Positions 29,488-38,427 are shown, counted from the stretch's first letter. The stretch is DNA of 64,000 bases from an uncultured Stenotrophomonas sp. (GCF_913778665.1 NZ_CAJYVQ010000002.1:558001-622000); one strand, 5' to 3'. The notes: a model not told the origin generated them from the letters alone. Translations and numbers: made by a program.

Positions 29488-29982
29488 CTACCGAGCCGCA
29501 GGCCGTGCCAGCACTGCATCCACGCTCAGTTTGCCGGCGCCGGTGAACAGCAGCGGCAGCAGCATCGCCATGAACAGGACCGGCAGCTTGAAATTGCCGA
29601 AGCCCTGGTCGCTGATCGTGTAGCCCATCGCCAGATCGGCCAGCGAATCCCACTGCATCGGCCAGTGCACCGCATAGGTCGCGACGATGGTCAGCACCAG
29701 CAGGCTGGCGGCGGCGAAGCGGGTGCCGAAGCCGAACAGCAGGCAGGCCGCGCCGACCAGCTCGAACCAGGTTGCCAGCTGCCAGTTCAGCGTGCTCGGC
29801 AACTGGTCGAATGGGAACGGGAAGGCGTCCTGCAGGTCGGCGAACCAGTTCTGCCCGTGCAGTTTCTCGCGCCCGGATTCGAAGTATTCCCAGGCCAGCA
29901 GAAGGCGCAGGCCGAGCGGGGCCAACCACGGGGCGAGACGGTCCAGCTGGCCACGTGCGGTGGCCAAGGTCGGAAGCTTCAT
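29488..29982 (-). CDS. hvfX: DoxX family membrane protein of the hvf cluster
   Basis: A 164-residue DoxX-type inner-membrane protein with four hydrophobic segments (about 21-35, 68-90, 92-112 and 133-150) and the family's early [19 protein letters not shown]. It is the last of four same-strand genes, 26 bases after hvfC, with a GGAG site. In Haemophilus influenzae the hvf locus likewise contains a DoxX gene, hvfX. Its role there, inferred from linkage, is copper handling or maturation of the modified peptide. DoxX proteins are otherwise functionally diverse, so the assignment depends on the cluster. Confidence 0.82.
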   Translation of the reverse strand: MKLPTLATARGQLDRLAPWLAPLGLRLLLAWEYFESGREKLHGQNWFADLQDAFPFPFDQLPSTLNWQLATWFELVGAACLLFGFGTRFAAASLLVLTIVATYAVHWPMQWDSLADLAMGYTISDQGFGNFKLPVLFMAMLLPLLFTGAGKLSVDAVLARPAAR

Positions 29983-30008
29983 GGGTGGATCTCCGGGGGA
30001 AGGGGGTG

Positions 30009-30764
30009 TCAGCCGGGGGCCGGCAGTGGGCCGATCACGCCGGCCTGCAGGAACTGCTGCAGCAACGCGGCACCGGGTCCGGCCAGGGCGTCCTCGGCCA
30101 GCCCATGCGCCGCGGCCAGCTGCTGCAGGTAGCTGCGGCCATTGAGGCCGGGTCGCTCGCCGATGCTGGACAGCAGGTGCACCGCCAGCAGGCTGAGCGT
30201 GGCGAAGCGCACTTCGCCGTCAGCCTCGCGGCGCACAAGAAGGCCGGTCGGCTCGGTCGGTGCCTTGGTCGGTGCATCCTCGGCGCCGAGGCGGTGCACC
30301 GGCCACTGGTACAGCAGGGGCCAGGCCAGCGGCGAGCGTTGCAGCGGCGCCCGCAACGGATCGATGTCGCCCGGCGCCGGCAGCGGTTCGGCCGCCAACT
30401 GGTACAGCGCGGTTTCCACCCACTCGTAGTGGGCCAGTTCGGCCAGTGCCGGGTGTGGCAGCTGCGGTTGCGCCTGCAGCCATTGCACGAACTCGGCAGC
30501 CAATTCGGTGAACAGCGGCGTCTGGCAGCGGTGCGTGGCGAAGTAGTGACGCACCAGCGCGCTCCAGGCCGGTTCGCCGAGCAGGCGCAGGCAGACCGGG
30601 AAACCGTTGCTCAACAGGCCGAGCAGGTTGTTGAACAACAGCCGCTGGTACACCGCCACGCGACGTGGTTCCAGCCCGGCCGGCGCAGCCACCGCCTGCG
30701 GGTCGCGCAGGTGCGCGGTGAAGGCGTGCTGCTGCGCGCGCAGCGTGGTGGGAGTCTCAGCCAT
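30009..30764 (-). CDS. hvfC: HvfC/BufC-like DUF2063 partner protein
   Basis: A 251-residue protein. The N-terminal half is a DUF2063 domain: [12 protein letters not shown], then [31 protein letters not shown], then [12 protein letters not shown]. The C-terminal half is a looser helical domain. In characterised MNIO systems the DUF2063 protein binds the precursor peptide and presents it to the DUF692 enzyme. The start at 30764 overlaps the hvfB stop by eight bases, so the two are coupled. Confidence 0.86.
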   Translation of the reverse strand: MAETPTTLRAQQHAFTAHLRDPQAVAAPAGLEPRRVAVYQRLLFNNLLGLLSNGFPVCLRLLGEPAWSALVRHYFATHRCQTPLFTELAAEFVQWLQAQPQLPHPALAELAHYEWVETALYQLAAEPLPAPGDIDPLRAPLQRSPLAWPLLYQWPVHRLGAEDAPTKAPTEPTGLLVRREADGEVRFATLSLLAVHLLSSIGERPGLNGRSYLQQLAAAHGLAEDALAGPGAALLQQFLQAGVIGPLPAPG

Positions 30765-31632
30765 GTGCCGCTCCCGCGTGCATGGCCTGCAGGCGGCGGA
30801 TGGTCTGCAGCTCGCCCTGCAGTTCGGCGTAGGGCGGGAAATTGAAATCGCGTTCGAGCAGGGTGGGGCGAGCGCCGATCCGCGCATAGGTGCGCGCCAG
30901 CAGCGCCCAGACCGGGTCGATCACCGCACTGCCGTGGGTGTCGATCTTCAGGTCCGGTGCCTCGTCGAGGTGACCGGCCACATGCAGGCAGACGATGCGC
31001 TGCGCGGGCAGGCCGGCAATGAAGGCGTCGGCATCGTAGCCGTGGTTGCAGGCGTTGACGTAGACGTTGTTGACGTCCAGCAGCAGGTCGCAGTCGGCTT
31101 CGGCAAGCACGGCATTGGTGAAGGCCAGCTCGTCCATCGCCGGCGCCGGTGCCACGTAGTAGGACACGTTCTCCACCGCGATGCGGCGGCCCAGAAGATC
31201 CTGCACCTGGCGGATGCGCGCGGCGGTGTGGCGCACGGCTTCGTCGGTGAACGGAATCGGCAGCAGGTCGTACAGATGACCGTCGTCGCTGCAGTAGCTC
31301 AGGTGCTCGCTGTACAGCGGCACGCGGTGTTTCTGCAGGAACTGGCCGACCTGCTCCAGCAGCTGCGTATCCAGCGGCGCGCTGCCGCCCAGCGACAGCG
31401 ACAGGCCGTGGCAGCTCAGCGGATGGCGATCGGCCAGTTCCGCCAGTGCGTCGCCGGCCGGACCGCCGACATGGATCCAGTTTTCCGGCGCGCATTCGAG
31501 GAAGTCGAAGTCGCCGGCCGGGGCGTCACGCAGCGCCTGCAGCAGCGCCCGGCGCAAGCCCAACCCGGCGGCCGCCGCACGAAGCGGCGACCGCAGGGGG
31601 GCAACGCTGGCGCGGACGTCAGTGCTTGGCAC
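30757..31632 (-). CDS. hvfB: MNIO (DUF692) iron-dependent peptide-modifying oxidase
   Basis: A 291-residue TIM-barrel enzyme of the multinuclear non-haem iron-dependent oxidase family (MbnB, TglH, HvfB, BufB). Metal-binding signatures by residue from the GTG start: C-H75-G, SEHLSY (108-113), ENVSYY (from 154), [16 protein letters not shown] (from 186), HVAGH (217-221), DTHG (231-234) and ERD (260). Such enzymes oxidise cysteines of a precursor peptide, for example to oxazolone/thioamide or thiooxazole groups. No ATG exists near the expected N-terminus; I place the start at GTG 31632, inside the last codons of hvfA, giving normal family length. Confidence 0.88.
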   Translation of the reverse strand: MPSTDVRASVAPLRSPLRAAAAGLGLRRALLQALRDAPAGDFDFLECAPENWIHVGGPAGDALAELADRHPLSCHGLSLSLGGSAPLDTQLLEQVGQFLQKHRVPLYSEHLSYCSDDGHLYDLLPIPFTDEAVRHTAARIRQVQDLLGRRIAVENVSYYVAPAPAMDELAFTNAVLAEADCDLLLDVNNVYVNACNHGYDADAFIAGLPAQRIVCLHVAGHLDEAPDLKIDTHGSAVIDPVWALLARTYARIGARPTLLERDFNFPPYAELQGELQTIRRLQAMHAGAAHG

Positions 31633-31981
31633 CGCACTTGCCTTCGCCGCACTTGCCTTCGGCCGCCTTCTTGTCGCCGGCCATGGCCTTGGTCTTGGTA
31701 CCCGCGGCAGCGCCGGCGGCCTTGCCCTTGTCGGCGCCGCACTTGCCTTCGGCGGTCTTGCCGTCGGCGCCACACTTGCCTTCCGCGTGCTTGCTCGCGT
31801 CAGCCGCCATCTTGGTATCGGCGGCCTTGGCATCGGTGTTGGCCTTGGCCGCCTGCCCGGCAACCAGGTAGCCCTGGGCGAGGTCGCTCATGCTCAGGGC
31901 CGAGGCACTGGCGGTCATGCCCAGGCCTGCGGCCAGGGCGGTAGCAGTCAGCAGGGACAGGGTCTTGTTGGAACTGCTCAT
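31619..31981 (-). CDS. hvfA: HvfA-like RiPP metallophore precursor, four EGKCG motifs
   Basis: A 120-residue small secreted protein. The Sec signal peptide ends at about ASA-LS (residues 27-30). The mature part is Ala/Lys-rich, and its only cysteines are Cys70, Cys81, Cys111 and Cys116, each in an EGKCG motif (67-71, 78-82, 108-112, 113-117). The last two are fused head to tail, and the middle is separated by a 25-residue AG/TK-rich spacer. EGKCG is the core motif of HvfA-family substrates of the DUF692 enzymes. It is the first gene of the four-gene cluster, with an AGGAG site before the ATG. The expected product is a periplasmic copper-binding peptide. Confidence 0.85.
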   Translation of the reverse strand: MSSSNKTLSLLTATALAAGLGMTASASALSMSDLAQGYLVAGQAAKANTDAKAADTKMAADASKHAEGKCGADGKTAEGKCGADKGKAAGAAAGTKTKAMAGDKKAAEGKCGEGKCGAKH

Positions 31982-32207
31982 CGGTCGTGCTCCTGGGTGG
32001 TATGGGCGGGTGCCCGGATGGCCGGCAGGGATGCCGGTGGAAACGATGGTGCAGCGATCCTACTCAACGAATCCTCGCCAAGAACTCAAATTTTCGTGAG
32101 ATTTGTTACAGAAGCGGAGACAAGCGGCCAGAATGCCCATAACACAATGGCCGCTGTCACCAGGACAGCGGCCACGTTGAACACAACTTCGTTGTTGCAG
32201 TGCAGCG

Positions 32208-32915
32208 TCAAACCTGACCGGTGCTGGAGGTCTCGTCGCGCTTCTCACGCGGCGGCAGCGGCTGCTCGCCATGCACCAGGAACCACACGTTCTCGGCGAT
32301 GTTGGTGGCGTGGTCGCCCACGCGCTCCAGGTTCTTGGCCATGAACAGCAGGTGGGTGCACGGTGTAATGTTGCGCGGGTCTTCCATCATGTAGGTCAGC
32401 AGCTCGCGGAACAGCGCGGTGTACTGCGCGTCCAGGCGCGCATCGTCCTCGCGCAGTTCCAGCGCGGCGTCGGCGTCGTTGTCGCGATAGGCGGCGATGG
32501 CGCGGCGCACCTGCTGTGCAGCCAGGCGGCCAAGTGCGCGCAGGCCCTGGATCTGCGGCAGCGGCGGCACTTTGCCCAGCGCGATCGAACGCTTGGCGAC
32601 GTTGGCGGCATAATCGCCGATACGCTCGATGTCGGCCGGGATGCGCAGGCCGGCCAGGATCTCGCGCAGGTCACGTGCCATCGGCCCGCGCAGCGCCAGC
32701 CGCATCACATCGTGGCTGATCTGCTGTTCCAGCGCGTCGATGGCTTCGTCATTGGCGATGATGCGATGCGCAGCGTTTTCGTCGCGCTTCTCGATCACGT
32801 CCATCGCCGCCTCGAGCTGGGCGACGGCCATCTCGCCCATGCGTACGATTTCGGCCACCAGGCGCTGCTGCTCTTCGTCGTAGCTCTTGACGATGTGGTC
32901 GTTGGGAAGGTTCAT
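32208..32915 (-). CDS. phoU: Phosphate signalling protein PhoU
   Basis: A 235-residue all-helical protein with two PhoU repeats, each carrying an E-x3-D-x3 metal motif (DEAIDALEQQIS and DARLDAQYTALFREL). It mediates repression of the Pho regulon when phosphate is plentiful by linking PstB to PhoR. It is the last gene of the pst operon, 76 bases after pstB; the gap holds two SMAG palindromes. phoBR is not in the window. Confidence 0.95.
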   Translation of the reverse strand: MNLPNDHIVKSYDEEQQRLVAEIVRMGEMAVAQLEAAMDVIEKRDENAAHRIIANDEAIDALEQQISHDVMRLALRGPMARDLREILAGLRIPADIERIGDYAANVAKRSIALGKVPPLPQIQGLRALGRLAAQQVRRAIAAYRDNDADAALELREDDARLDAQYTALFRELLTYMMEDPRNITPCTHLLFMAKNLERVGDHATNIAENVWFLVHGEQPLPPREKRDETSSTGQV

Positions 32916-32929
32916 GGTTGTTCCACTCT

Positions 32930-32984
32930 GTAGAGTCGAGCCATGCTCGACTGGCGTTGTCTGGAGGGTCGAGCCACGCTCGAC
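32930..32984. repeat. Two SMAG-type palindromes between pstB and phoU
   Basis: GTAGAGTCGAG-CCATG-CTCGAC (32930-32951) and GTCGAG-CCACG-CTCGAC (32968-32984). Lying within an operon, they could stabilise or end the upstream transcript. Confidence 0.75.
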
Positions 32985-32991
32985 AGCCGTT

Positions 32992-33849
32992 TCAGCCGAA
33001 GCGACCGGTGATGTAGTCCTCGGTCTGCCGCTGCGACGGCTGCGAGAAGATCACTTCGGTGCGGTCGTGCTCGATCAGGTCGCCCAGGTACATGAAGGCG
33101 GTGTAGTCGGACACCCGCGCGGCCTGCTGCATGTTGTGGGTGACGATGACGATCGTGTACTCGTGCTTGAGCTCTTCCACCAGCTGCTCGATGCGGCTGG
33201 TCGAGATCGGGTCCAGCGCTGAGGTCGGCTCGTCGAGCAGCAGCACCGACGGGCGCAGGGCCACGGCACGGGCGATGCACAGACGCTGCTGCTGGCCACC
33301 GGACAGGCCCAGTGCGCTCTGCCCCAGCTTGTCCTTCACTTCGTCCCACAGCGCGCCCTGACGCAGCGCCTGCTCGACGCGGTCGGCCATGTCGGCCTTG
33401 CTCAGCTTTTCGTGGTGGCGGATGCCGTAGGCCACGTTCTCGAAAATGGTCATCGGGAATGGCACCGGCTTCTGGAACACCATGCCGACCTTGCTGCGCA
33501 GGCGGTTCATCGGGTACTTCGGCGACAGGATGTTCTCGCCGTCCAGCAGCACCTCGCCGCGCGCTTCCAGCTTCGGGTACAGCGCGTAGATGCGGTTGAA
33601 GATGCGAAGCAGGGTCGACTTGCCGCAACCGGAGGGACCGATCAGCGCGGTCACGCGCTTTTCCGGGATCTCCAGATTGATACCCTTCAGGGCGTGGAAC
33701 TTGTCGTAGTAGAAGTCCAGTCCACGCGCGGCGAGCTTGACCGGAGACGGCGTGTGCAGGCTCTCGTGCGAGGACGGCACGGCGATGCGCTGCATCGGCA
33801 CGGCGTTGGAAAGGTCGTTCATGGCGTTATCCACGGAAAGGTCAGTCAT
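32992..33849 (-). CDS. pstB: Phosphate ABC transporter ATPase PstB
   Basis: A 285-residue ABC ATPase. Walker [11 protein letters not shown], signature LSGGQQQR and Walker [13 protein letters not shown] are intact. The body from [20 protein letters not shown] onward matches PstB closely. The ATG at 33849 overlaps the pstA stop by eight bases; it gives about 37 extra N-terminal residues, and ATGs at 33822 and 33795 are alternatives. It powers the PstCA permease. Confidence 0.95.
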   Translation of the reverse strand: MTDLSVDNAMNDLSNAVPMQRIAVPSSHESLHTPSPVKLAARGLDFYYDKFHALKGINLEIPEKRVTALIGPSGCGKSTLLRIFNRIYALYPKLEARGEVLLDGENILSPKYPMNRLRSKVGMVFQKPVPFPMTIFENVAYGIRHHEKLSKADMADRVEQALRQGALWDEVKDKLGQSALGLSGGQQQRLCIARAVALRPSVLLLDEPTSALDPISTSRIEQLVEELKHEYTIVIVTHNMQQAARVSDYTAFMYLGDLIEHDRTEVIFSQPSQRQTEDYITGRFG

Positions 33850-34705
33850 GGGAGATACGGTTGCGCAGCAGGATGCCGCGGGCGGCAAGGCTGACCAGCA
33901 ACACGAAGACGGTCAGCACCAGGGCACCGGCCCAGGCCAGCACCTGCCAGGATTCATACGGGCTGCCGGCGAACTGGTTCATCACCACCGGCACCGAGGC
34001 CATCGGCTGGAAGATGTTGTTGTTCCAGTACTGGTTGCCGAAGGCGGTGAACAGCAGCGGTGCGGTTTCGCCGGAAATGCGGGCCAGGGCCAGCAGGATG
34101 CCGGTGATGATGCCGGCCGATGCACTGCGGTACAGCACCTGCACGATCACCTTCCACTGCGGGATGCCCAGCGACAGGGCGGCTTCGCGCATCTGCGAAG
34201 GCACCAGGCGCAGCATCTCGTCGGTGGTGCGCACCACCACCGGCAGCACGATGAAGGCCAGCGACAGCGCACCCGCGAAGGCGGAGAAGTTGCCGCCGGT
34301 CTGCATCACGTACAGGGTGTAGACGAACAGGCCAAGCACGATCGACGGTGCCGACAGCAGGATGTCGTTGACGAAGCGGACCACGGTGCCGGCCTTGCGG
34401 GCGTTGCCGTACTCGGCCAGCCAGGTGCCGGCCAGCACGCCCAGCGGGGTGCCGATGCCGATCGCCAGCGCACACATCACCGCGCTGCCGAAGAAGGCGT
34501 TGGCCAGGCCGCCTTCCTGCATCGGCGGCGGCGTCATCTTGGTGAACAGATCCCAGTTGATGCCGGCCAGGCCCTTGGCGGCCAGGGTGAACAGGATCCA
34601 GCCCAGGAAGAACAGGCCGAACAGCGCGGTAGCGCAGGAGGCGGTGATCGCAACGACATTGCCGATGCGACGGCGCAGGTACAGCGAATCAGCGGTAGTG
34701 GACAT
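33842..34705 (-). CDS. pstA: Phosphate ABC transporter permease PstA
   Basis: A 287-residue permease with six hydrophobic segments and the ABC-permease EAA loop region ([29 protein letters not shown]). Its ATG overlaps the pstC stop by one base (TGATG), and its end overlaps pstB. It forms the channel with PstC. Confidence 0.95.
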   Translation of the reverse strand: MSTTADSLYLRRRIGNVVAITASCATALFGLFFLGWILFTLAAKGLAGINWDLFTKMTPPPMQEGGLANAFFGSAVMCALAIGIGTPLGVLAGTWLAEYGNARKAGTVVRFVNDILLSAPSIVLGLFVYTLYVMQTGGNFSAFAGALSLAFIVLPVVVRTTDEMLRLVPSQMREAALSLGIPQWKVIVQVLYRSASAGIITGILLALARISGETAPLLFTAFGNQYWNNNIFQPMASVPVVMNQFAGSPYESWQVLAWAGALVLTVFVLLVSLAARGILLRNRISHD

Positions 34706-35673
34706 CAGTTGCCCTCCTTGCGGGACAGGCGCATCAGCATCAGGCGGGCGATGGCCAGCACCACGAAGGTGACGATGAACAGGACGAAGCCGAGCAGCAG
34801 CAGGGCCGAGCGGTAGGTTTCAGTGGCTTCGCCGAAATCGTTTGCGATCAGCGCAGCGATGGTGGTGCCCGGTTCCAGCAGCGACGGTGACAGGCGCACG
34901 CTGTTGCCGATCACGAAAGCCACCGCCATCGTCTCGCCCAGGGCGCGGCCGAGGCCGAGGAAGATGCCGCCGATCACCGCCGAACGGGTATAGGGCAGCA
35001 CGATGTCCCAGCTCACTTCCCACTTGGTGGAACCCAGCGCATAGGCCGATTCCTTCAGGCGGGTCGGCACGGTCAGGAACACTTCGCGCATCACCGAGGA
35101 AATGAACGGAATGACCATGATGGCCAGCACGAAACCGGCGGTGAGCATGCCGATGCCGAGCGGCGGGCCCTGGAACATCGGGCCGATGATCGGCCATTCG
35201 CCCAGTGTCTCGTTGAGGAACGGGGTGACGTACTCGGTCATCACCGGCACCAGCACGAACAGGCCCCACATGCCGTAGATGATCGAGGGAATGCCGGCCA
35301 GCAGTTCGATGGCGGTACCGACCGGCCCGCGCAGCCAGCGCGGCGCGACTTCGGTGAGGAAGAAGGCGATGCCGAAACTGACCGGCACCGCGATGACCAT
35401 CGCGATCAGCGCGGTGACCAGGGTGCCGTAGATCGGGGCGAGGGCGCCGAACTTGTTCTCGACCGGATTCCAGTCGGCGGAGAAGAAGAAGCTCAGGCCC
35501 TGCATCTGCAGGGCATGGCGGCCACCCCACAGCATCGACAGCGCGGCGCAGGCCAGGGCGATCAGAACGAAGATGACGGTGCCGACCAGCACCCATCGGA
35601 ACAGTTTGTCGTTGCGGGCATCACGCGCATCACGCGTGGACGGGGCGGCTACAGGCTGGGCGATGGCATTCAT
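34705..35673 (-). CDS. pstC: Phosphate ABC transporter permease PstC
   Basis: A 322-residue permease with six membrane segments. The large loop after helix 1 (WNPVENKFGALAPIYGTLVTALIAMVIAVP) and the EAA loop (SSVMREVFLTVPTRLKESAYALGSTKWEV) are diagnostic of PstC. It begins 82 bases after pstS1, across a strong hairpin that may reduce read-through. Confidence 0.95.
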   Translation of the reverse strand: MNAIAQPVAAPSTRDARDARNDKLFRWVLVGTVIFVLIALACAALSMLWGGRHALQMQGLSFFFSADWNPVENKFGALAPIYGTLVTALIAMVIAVPVSFGIAFFLTEVAPRWLRGPVGTAIELLAGIPSIIYGMWGLFVLVPVMTEYVTPFLNETLGEWPIIGPMFQGPPLGIGMLTAGFVLAIMVIPFISSVMREVFLTVPTRLKESAYALGSTKWEVSWDIVLPYTRSAVIGGIFLGLGRALGETMAVAFVIGNSVRLSPSLLEPGTTIAALIANDFGEATETYRSALLLLGFVLFIVTFVVLAIARLMLMRLSRKEGN

Positions 35674-35722
35674 GGGGACGGCAGGGCCAGGAAGGGGCGG
35701 GGCGGCACGGCGTGGAAGCGGC

Positions 35723-35745
35723 GGTGCCCGCGCGGGGCGGGCACC
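35723..35745 (-). terminator. Hairpin between pstS1 and pstC, probable attenuator
   Basis: Arms GGTGCCCG (35723-35730) and CGGGCACC (35738-35745) with a seven-base loop and no T-run. Intercistronic hairpins after pstS commonly protect its mRNA and lower expression of the permease genes. Confidence 0.6.
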
Positions 35746-35755
35746 GTCGTGTCCA

Positions 35756-36844
35756 TCACTTCAGGTCGGACGCCCAGTAGGCCTCGATCTGCTTGACCAG
35801 TTCGGCCGGCAGCGGCACGTAGTGCAGCTCGTTGGCCTGGGCCTGGCCGTTCTCGAAGGCCCACTTGAAGAAGGCCAGGGTGTCCTGGTTGCGCTTGGCG
35901 TCCTTCGGCTGCTTCTGCATCAGCATGAAGTTGGTGGCGGTGATCGGCCACGCCTGCTCGCCCGGAGCGTTGGTGATGACCAGGTTGAAGTCCTTGGCGC
36001 TGGCCCAGTCGGCGCTGGCGGCCGCAGCGGCGAAGGTTTCCGCGCTCGGCTCGACCCAGTTGCCGGCCGCATTCTGCATGGCGGTGTACGGCATGCCATT
36101 CTGCAGCGCATAGGCCAGTTCGACGTAACCGATCGAACCCTTGATCTGCTTCACGTACGAAGCGACGCCTTCATTGCCCTTGCCACCGACGCCGTCCGGC
36201 CACTGCACCGAGGTGCCTTCGCCGACCTTGCTCTTCCACTCCGGGCTGACCTTGGACAGGTAGTTGGAGAAGTTGAAGGTGGTGCCCGAACCGTCCGAAC
36301 GGTGGACCAGGGTGATCTTGCCGTCCGGCAGCTTCACGCCCGGGTTGGCGGCGACGATGGCCGGGTCGTTCCAGGTCTTGACCTTGCCCAGGAAGATGTC
36401 GGCCAGCAGGGTGCCGCTCAGGCGCAGCTTGCCGCCTTCCAGGCCTTCGATGTTGACCACCGGTACCACGCCGCCGATGGCGGACGGGAACTGGGCCAGG
36501 CCGGCCTGGGCCAGCTCTTCGCTGCTCAGCGGCTTGTCGGACGAACCGAAATCGACGGTGCCGGCCTTGATCTGGGCGATGCCGCCGCCGGAGCCGATCG
36601 ACTGGTAGTTGATCTTGGCGCCGGTAGTGGCGTTGTAGTCAGCCGACCACTTGGAGACCAGTGGGAAGATGAAGGACGCGCCTGCGCCGGACACTTCAGC
36701 GGTCACCTTGGCACCGGCGGTGGCCGGAGCGGCAGCACCGTCGGCAGCCGGCTGCTGTGCGGCCTGCTTGTCGCCACTGCAGGCCGACAGGCCCAGGGCG
36801 ATGGCCAGGGAAAGGGCGGCAAGGCCGGCCGAGTGCAGTTTCAT
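35756..36844 (-). CDS. pstS: Phosphate-binding PstS, lipoprotein form (PstS1)
   Basis: A 362-residue periplasmic phosphate-binding protein. It has a lipoprotein signal (lipobox LSAC, Cys22) and then an Ala/Pro/Gln-rich linker, so it should be tethered to the inner or outer membrane. Phosphate-binding segments include GAGASFIFPLVSKWSADYN, SIGSGGGIAQI, DFGSSDKPL and HRSDGSGTTFNF. ATG 36844 has GGAG in front; a GTG two codons upstream is less likely. A Pho box lies 60-90 bases upstream. It is closely related to PstS2 next door. Confidence 0.94.
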   Translation of the reverse strand: MKLHSAGLAALSLAIALGLSACSGDKQAAQQPAADGAAAPATAGAKVTAEVSGAGASFIFPLVSKWSADYNATTGAKINYQSIGSGGGIAQIKAGTVDFGSSDKPLSSEELAQAGLAQFPSAIGGVVPVVNIEGLEGGKLRLSGTLLADIFLGKVKTWNDPAIVAANPGVKLPDGKITLVHRSDGSGTTFNFSNYLSKVSPEWKSKVGEGTSVQWPDGVGGKGNEGVASYVKQIKGSIGYVELAYALQNGMPYTAMQNAAGNWVEPSAETFAAAAASADWASAKDFNLVITNAPGEQAWPITATNFMLMQKQPKDAKRNQDTLAFFKWAFENGQAQANELHYVPLPAELVKQIEAYWASDLK

Positions 36845-36905
36845 GGTCACTCCATAGCGGGGAAGAGCCGATGTCGTCGGCGGATGCGGCTATGAAATGA
36901 TGTTT

Positions 36906-36934
36906 TTGTTACAACCGTATTACGACCATGACAG
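36906..36934 (-). promoter_or_regulatory. Pho box upstream of pstS1
   Basis: Three half-sites on the minus strand at an exact 11-bp period: CTGTCAT (36928-36934, consensus), GTAATAC (36917-36923) and GTAACAA (36906-36912). The spacing is that of PhoB binding; the second and third units are degenerate. Confidence 0.65.
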
Positions 36935-37149
36935 AGGTGTCCTGGATCACGTTCTGACAAGGGTTTCACGGGGTTGGCCCCCATCGCGCAGAGCCCGGGA
37001 TGCCCGGATCTGCGCACCGGTATGACGGCCGAGGCTCTACAAACGCTCTTGCCTTCGCTCCTGCCTTTCATGACCCCATCGCGCCCCGACTCCGGGCAGA
37101 AGACTGGAAGCGCAGCGCTCTTCACGACCAACCCCGAAAAACAAGAAGA
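36935..37149. other. Non-coding stretch between PstS genes
   Basis: Part of the 394-base gap between the two pstS genes. Apart from the Pho box on its right-hand side for pstS1 and the terminator hairpins of pstS2 beyond 37149, I see no gene, palindrome or repeat here. Confidence 0.5.
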
Positions 37150-37214
37150 GCGCGAGATCTCGAGGATCTCGCGCCCGGGTGGGATCGGCGGGGGAGAGAG
37201 GACCCGCCGATCCC
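37150..37214 (-). terminator. Double hairpin terminator of pstS2
   Basis: In minus-strand order: a 12-bp-arm hairpin GGGATCGGCGGG/CCCGCCGATCCC (37181-37214), then GCGCGAGATC/GATCTCGCGC (37150-37174), followed on the minus strand by TCTTCTTGTTTTT. The second one has the form of a rho-independent terminator. Confidence 0.8.
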
Positions 37215-37238
37215 GTTCCTGCGGAGGAACGCGCTTGC

Positions 37239-38255
37239 TTATTTCAGGTTCTGCGACCAGTAGGTCTCGATCTGGCGGACCAGGCTGTCCGGCAGCGGCA
37301 CGTAGTCCAGCTGGCGGGCCTGGGCGTCGCCGCTCTTGTAGACCCAGCGGAAGAACTCCTGGGTGGCCTTGCCGTTGGCAGCATTCTTCGGCTTCTTGTG
37401 CACCAGGATGAAGTTGGTGGCGGTGATCGGCCAGGACTCGGCGCCCGGGGCGTTGGTCATCACCAGGTAGAAGTCCTTGGCGCTGGCCCAGTCGGCGCTG
37501 GCGGCAGCGGCAGCGAACGACGCATCGCTCGGCTGCACGAACTTGCCGGCGGCGTTCTTCATCGCGGTGTACGACAGCTTGTTCTGCAGCGCGTAGGACA
37601 GTTCGACGTAGCCGATGCCGCCCTTGATCTGCTTCACGTAGGCAGCAACGCCTTCGTTGCCCTTGCCGCCGATGCCGGCCGGCCACTGGACCGAGGTGCC
37701 TTCACCGACCGAGCTCTTCCACTCCGGGCTGACCTTGGACAGGTAGTTGACGAAGTTGAAGGTGGTGCCCGAACCATCCGAGCGGTGCACGACGGTGATC
37801 TTGGCGCTGGGCAGGGTCACGCCCGGGTTCAGCGCGGCGATGGCAGGGTCGTTCCAGGTCTTGATCTTGCCCAGGAAGATGTTGGCCAGCACGGTGCCGT
37901 CCAGCTTCAGTGCGCCCGGGGCGATACCGGCCACGTTGACCACCGGCACCACGCCGCCGATCACCGACGGGAACTGCGCCAAGCCCGAAGCTGCCAGTTC
38001 TTCCGGCTTCAGCGGGGCGTCGGAGGAGCCGAAATCAACGGTCTTGGCCTTGATCTGGGCGATACCACCGCCGGAGCCGATCGACTGGTAGTTGACCTTG
38101 TTGCTGGTGGCGGCGTTGTAGTCGGCCGACCACTTCGACATCACCGGGTAGATGAACGAGGCGCCCGCGCCGGTGATTTCAGCGGCGTTGGCGGCGAACA
38201 CGGACGATGCGGCCAGGATGGCGACAGCGGCGCGCGACTTGAAGGCGTGGATCAC
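37239..38255 (-). CDS. pstS: Phosphate-binding PstS, secreted form (PstS2)
   Basis: A 338-residue paralogue of PstS1 with an ordinary Sec signal peptide (cleavage near ANA-AE, about residue 24) and no lipobox, so it should be free in the periplasm. It shares GAGASFIYPVMSKWSADYNA, SIGSGGGIAQI, DFGSSDAPL and RSDGSGTTFNF with PstS1. No ATG fits; I start at GTG 38255 because AGGAG is 9 bases upstream and the signal peptide follows directly. The longer open frame to 38384 crosses the Pho boxes. It ends at a terminator, so it may be expressed as a separate unit. Confidence 0.92.
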   Translation of the reverse strand: MIHAFKSRAAVAILAASSVFAANAAEITGAGASFIYPVMSKWSADYNAATSNKVNYQSIGSGGGIAQIKAKTVDFGSSDAPLKPEELAASGLAQFPSVIGGVVPVVNVAGIAPGALKLDGTVLANIFLGKIKTWNDPAIAALNPGVTLPSAKITVVHRSDGSGTTFNFVNYLSKVSPEWKSSVGEGTSVQWPAGIGGKGNEGVAAYVKQIKGGIGYVELSYALQNKLSYTAMKNAAGKFVQPSDASFAAAAASADWASAKDFYLVMTNAPGAESWPITATNFILVHKKPKNAANGKATQEFFRWVYKSGDAQARQLDYVPLPDSLVRQIETYWSQNLK

Positions 38256-38325
38256 GGGGAGACTCCTGGGGTGGTGGTCGAAGGGCGGTTGCCCGACGTT
38301 TCGGTGCACATTCCATAACGGTTGC

Positions 38326-38365
38326 GTGACACCCCCGCGTCTGTCATATGACGCAGGCGTGACAC
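38326..38365 (-). promoter_or_regulatory. Two in-phase Pho boxes upstream of pstS2
   Basis: Minus-strand heptamers at an 11-bp period: GTGTCAC (38359-38365), GCGTCAT (38348-38354), CAGACGC (38337-38343) and GTGTCAC (38326-38332). The first two and the last fit the PhoB half-site; the third is weak. CTGTCAT on the plus strand at 38341 adds a possible opposite-strand site. Confidence 0.6.
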
Positions 38366-38427
38366 GCGTCATGAGCGATGTCACGTCCGCTGCGCCGGCA
38401 GGGCAGCGCGGCTACCGATGCAACGAC

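Noticed and set aside
31982..32207. ECF sigma-factor promoter for the hvf cluster
   Set aside because: A TGTAAC-like hexamer exists on the minus strand near 32105, but no -10 partner lies at an acceptable distance, so I do not call it.
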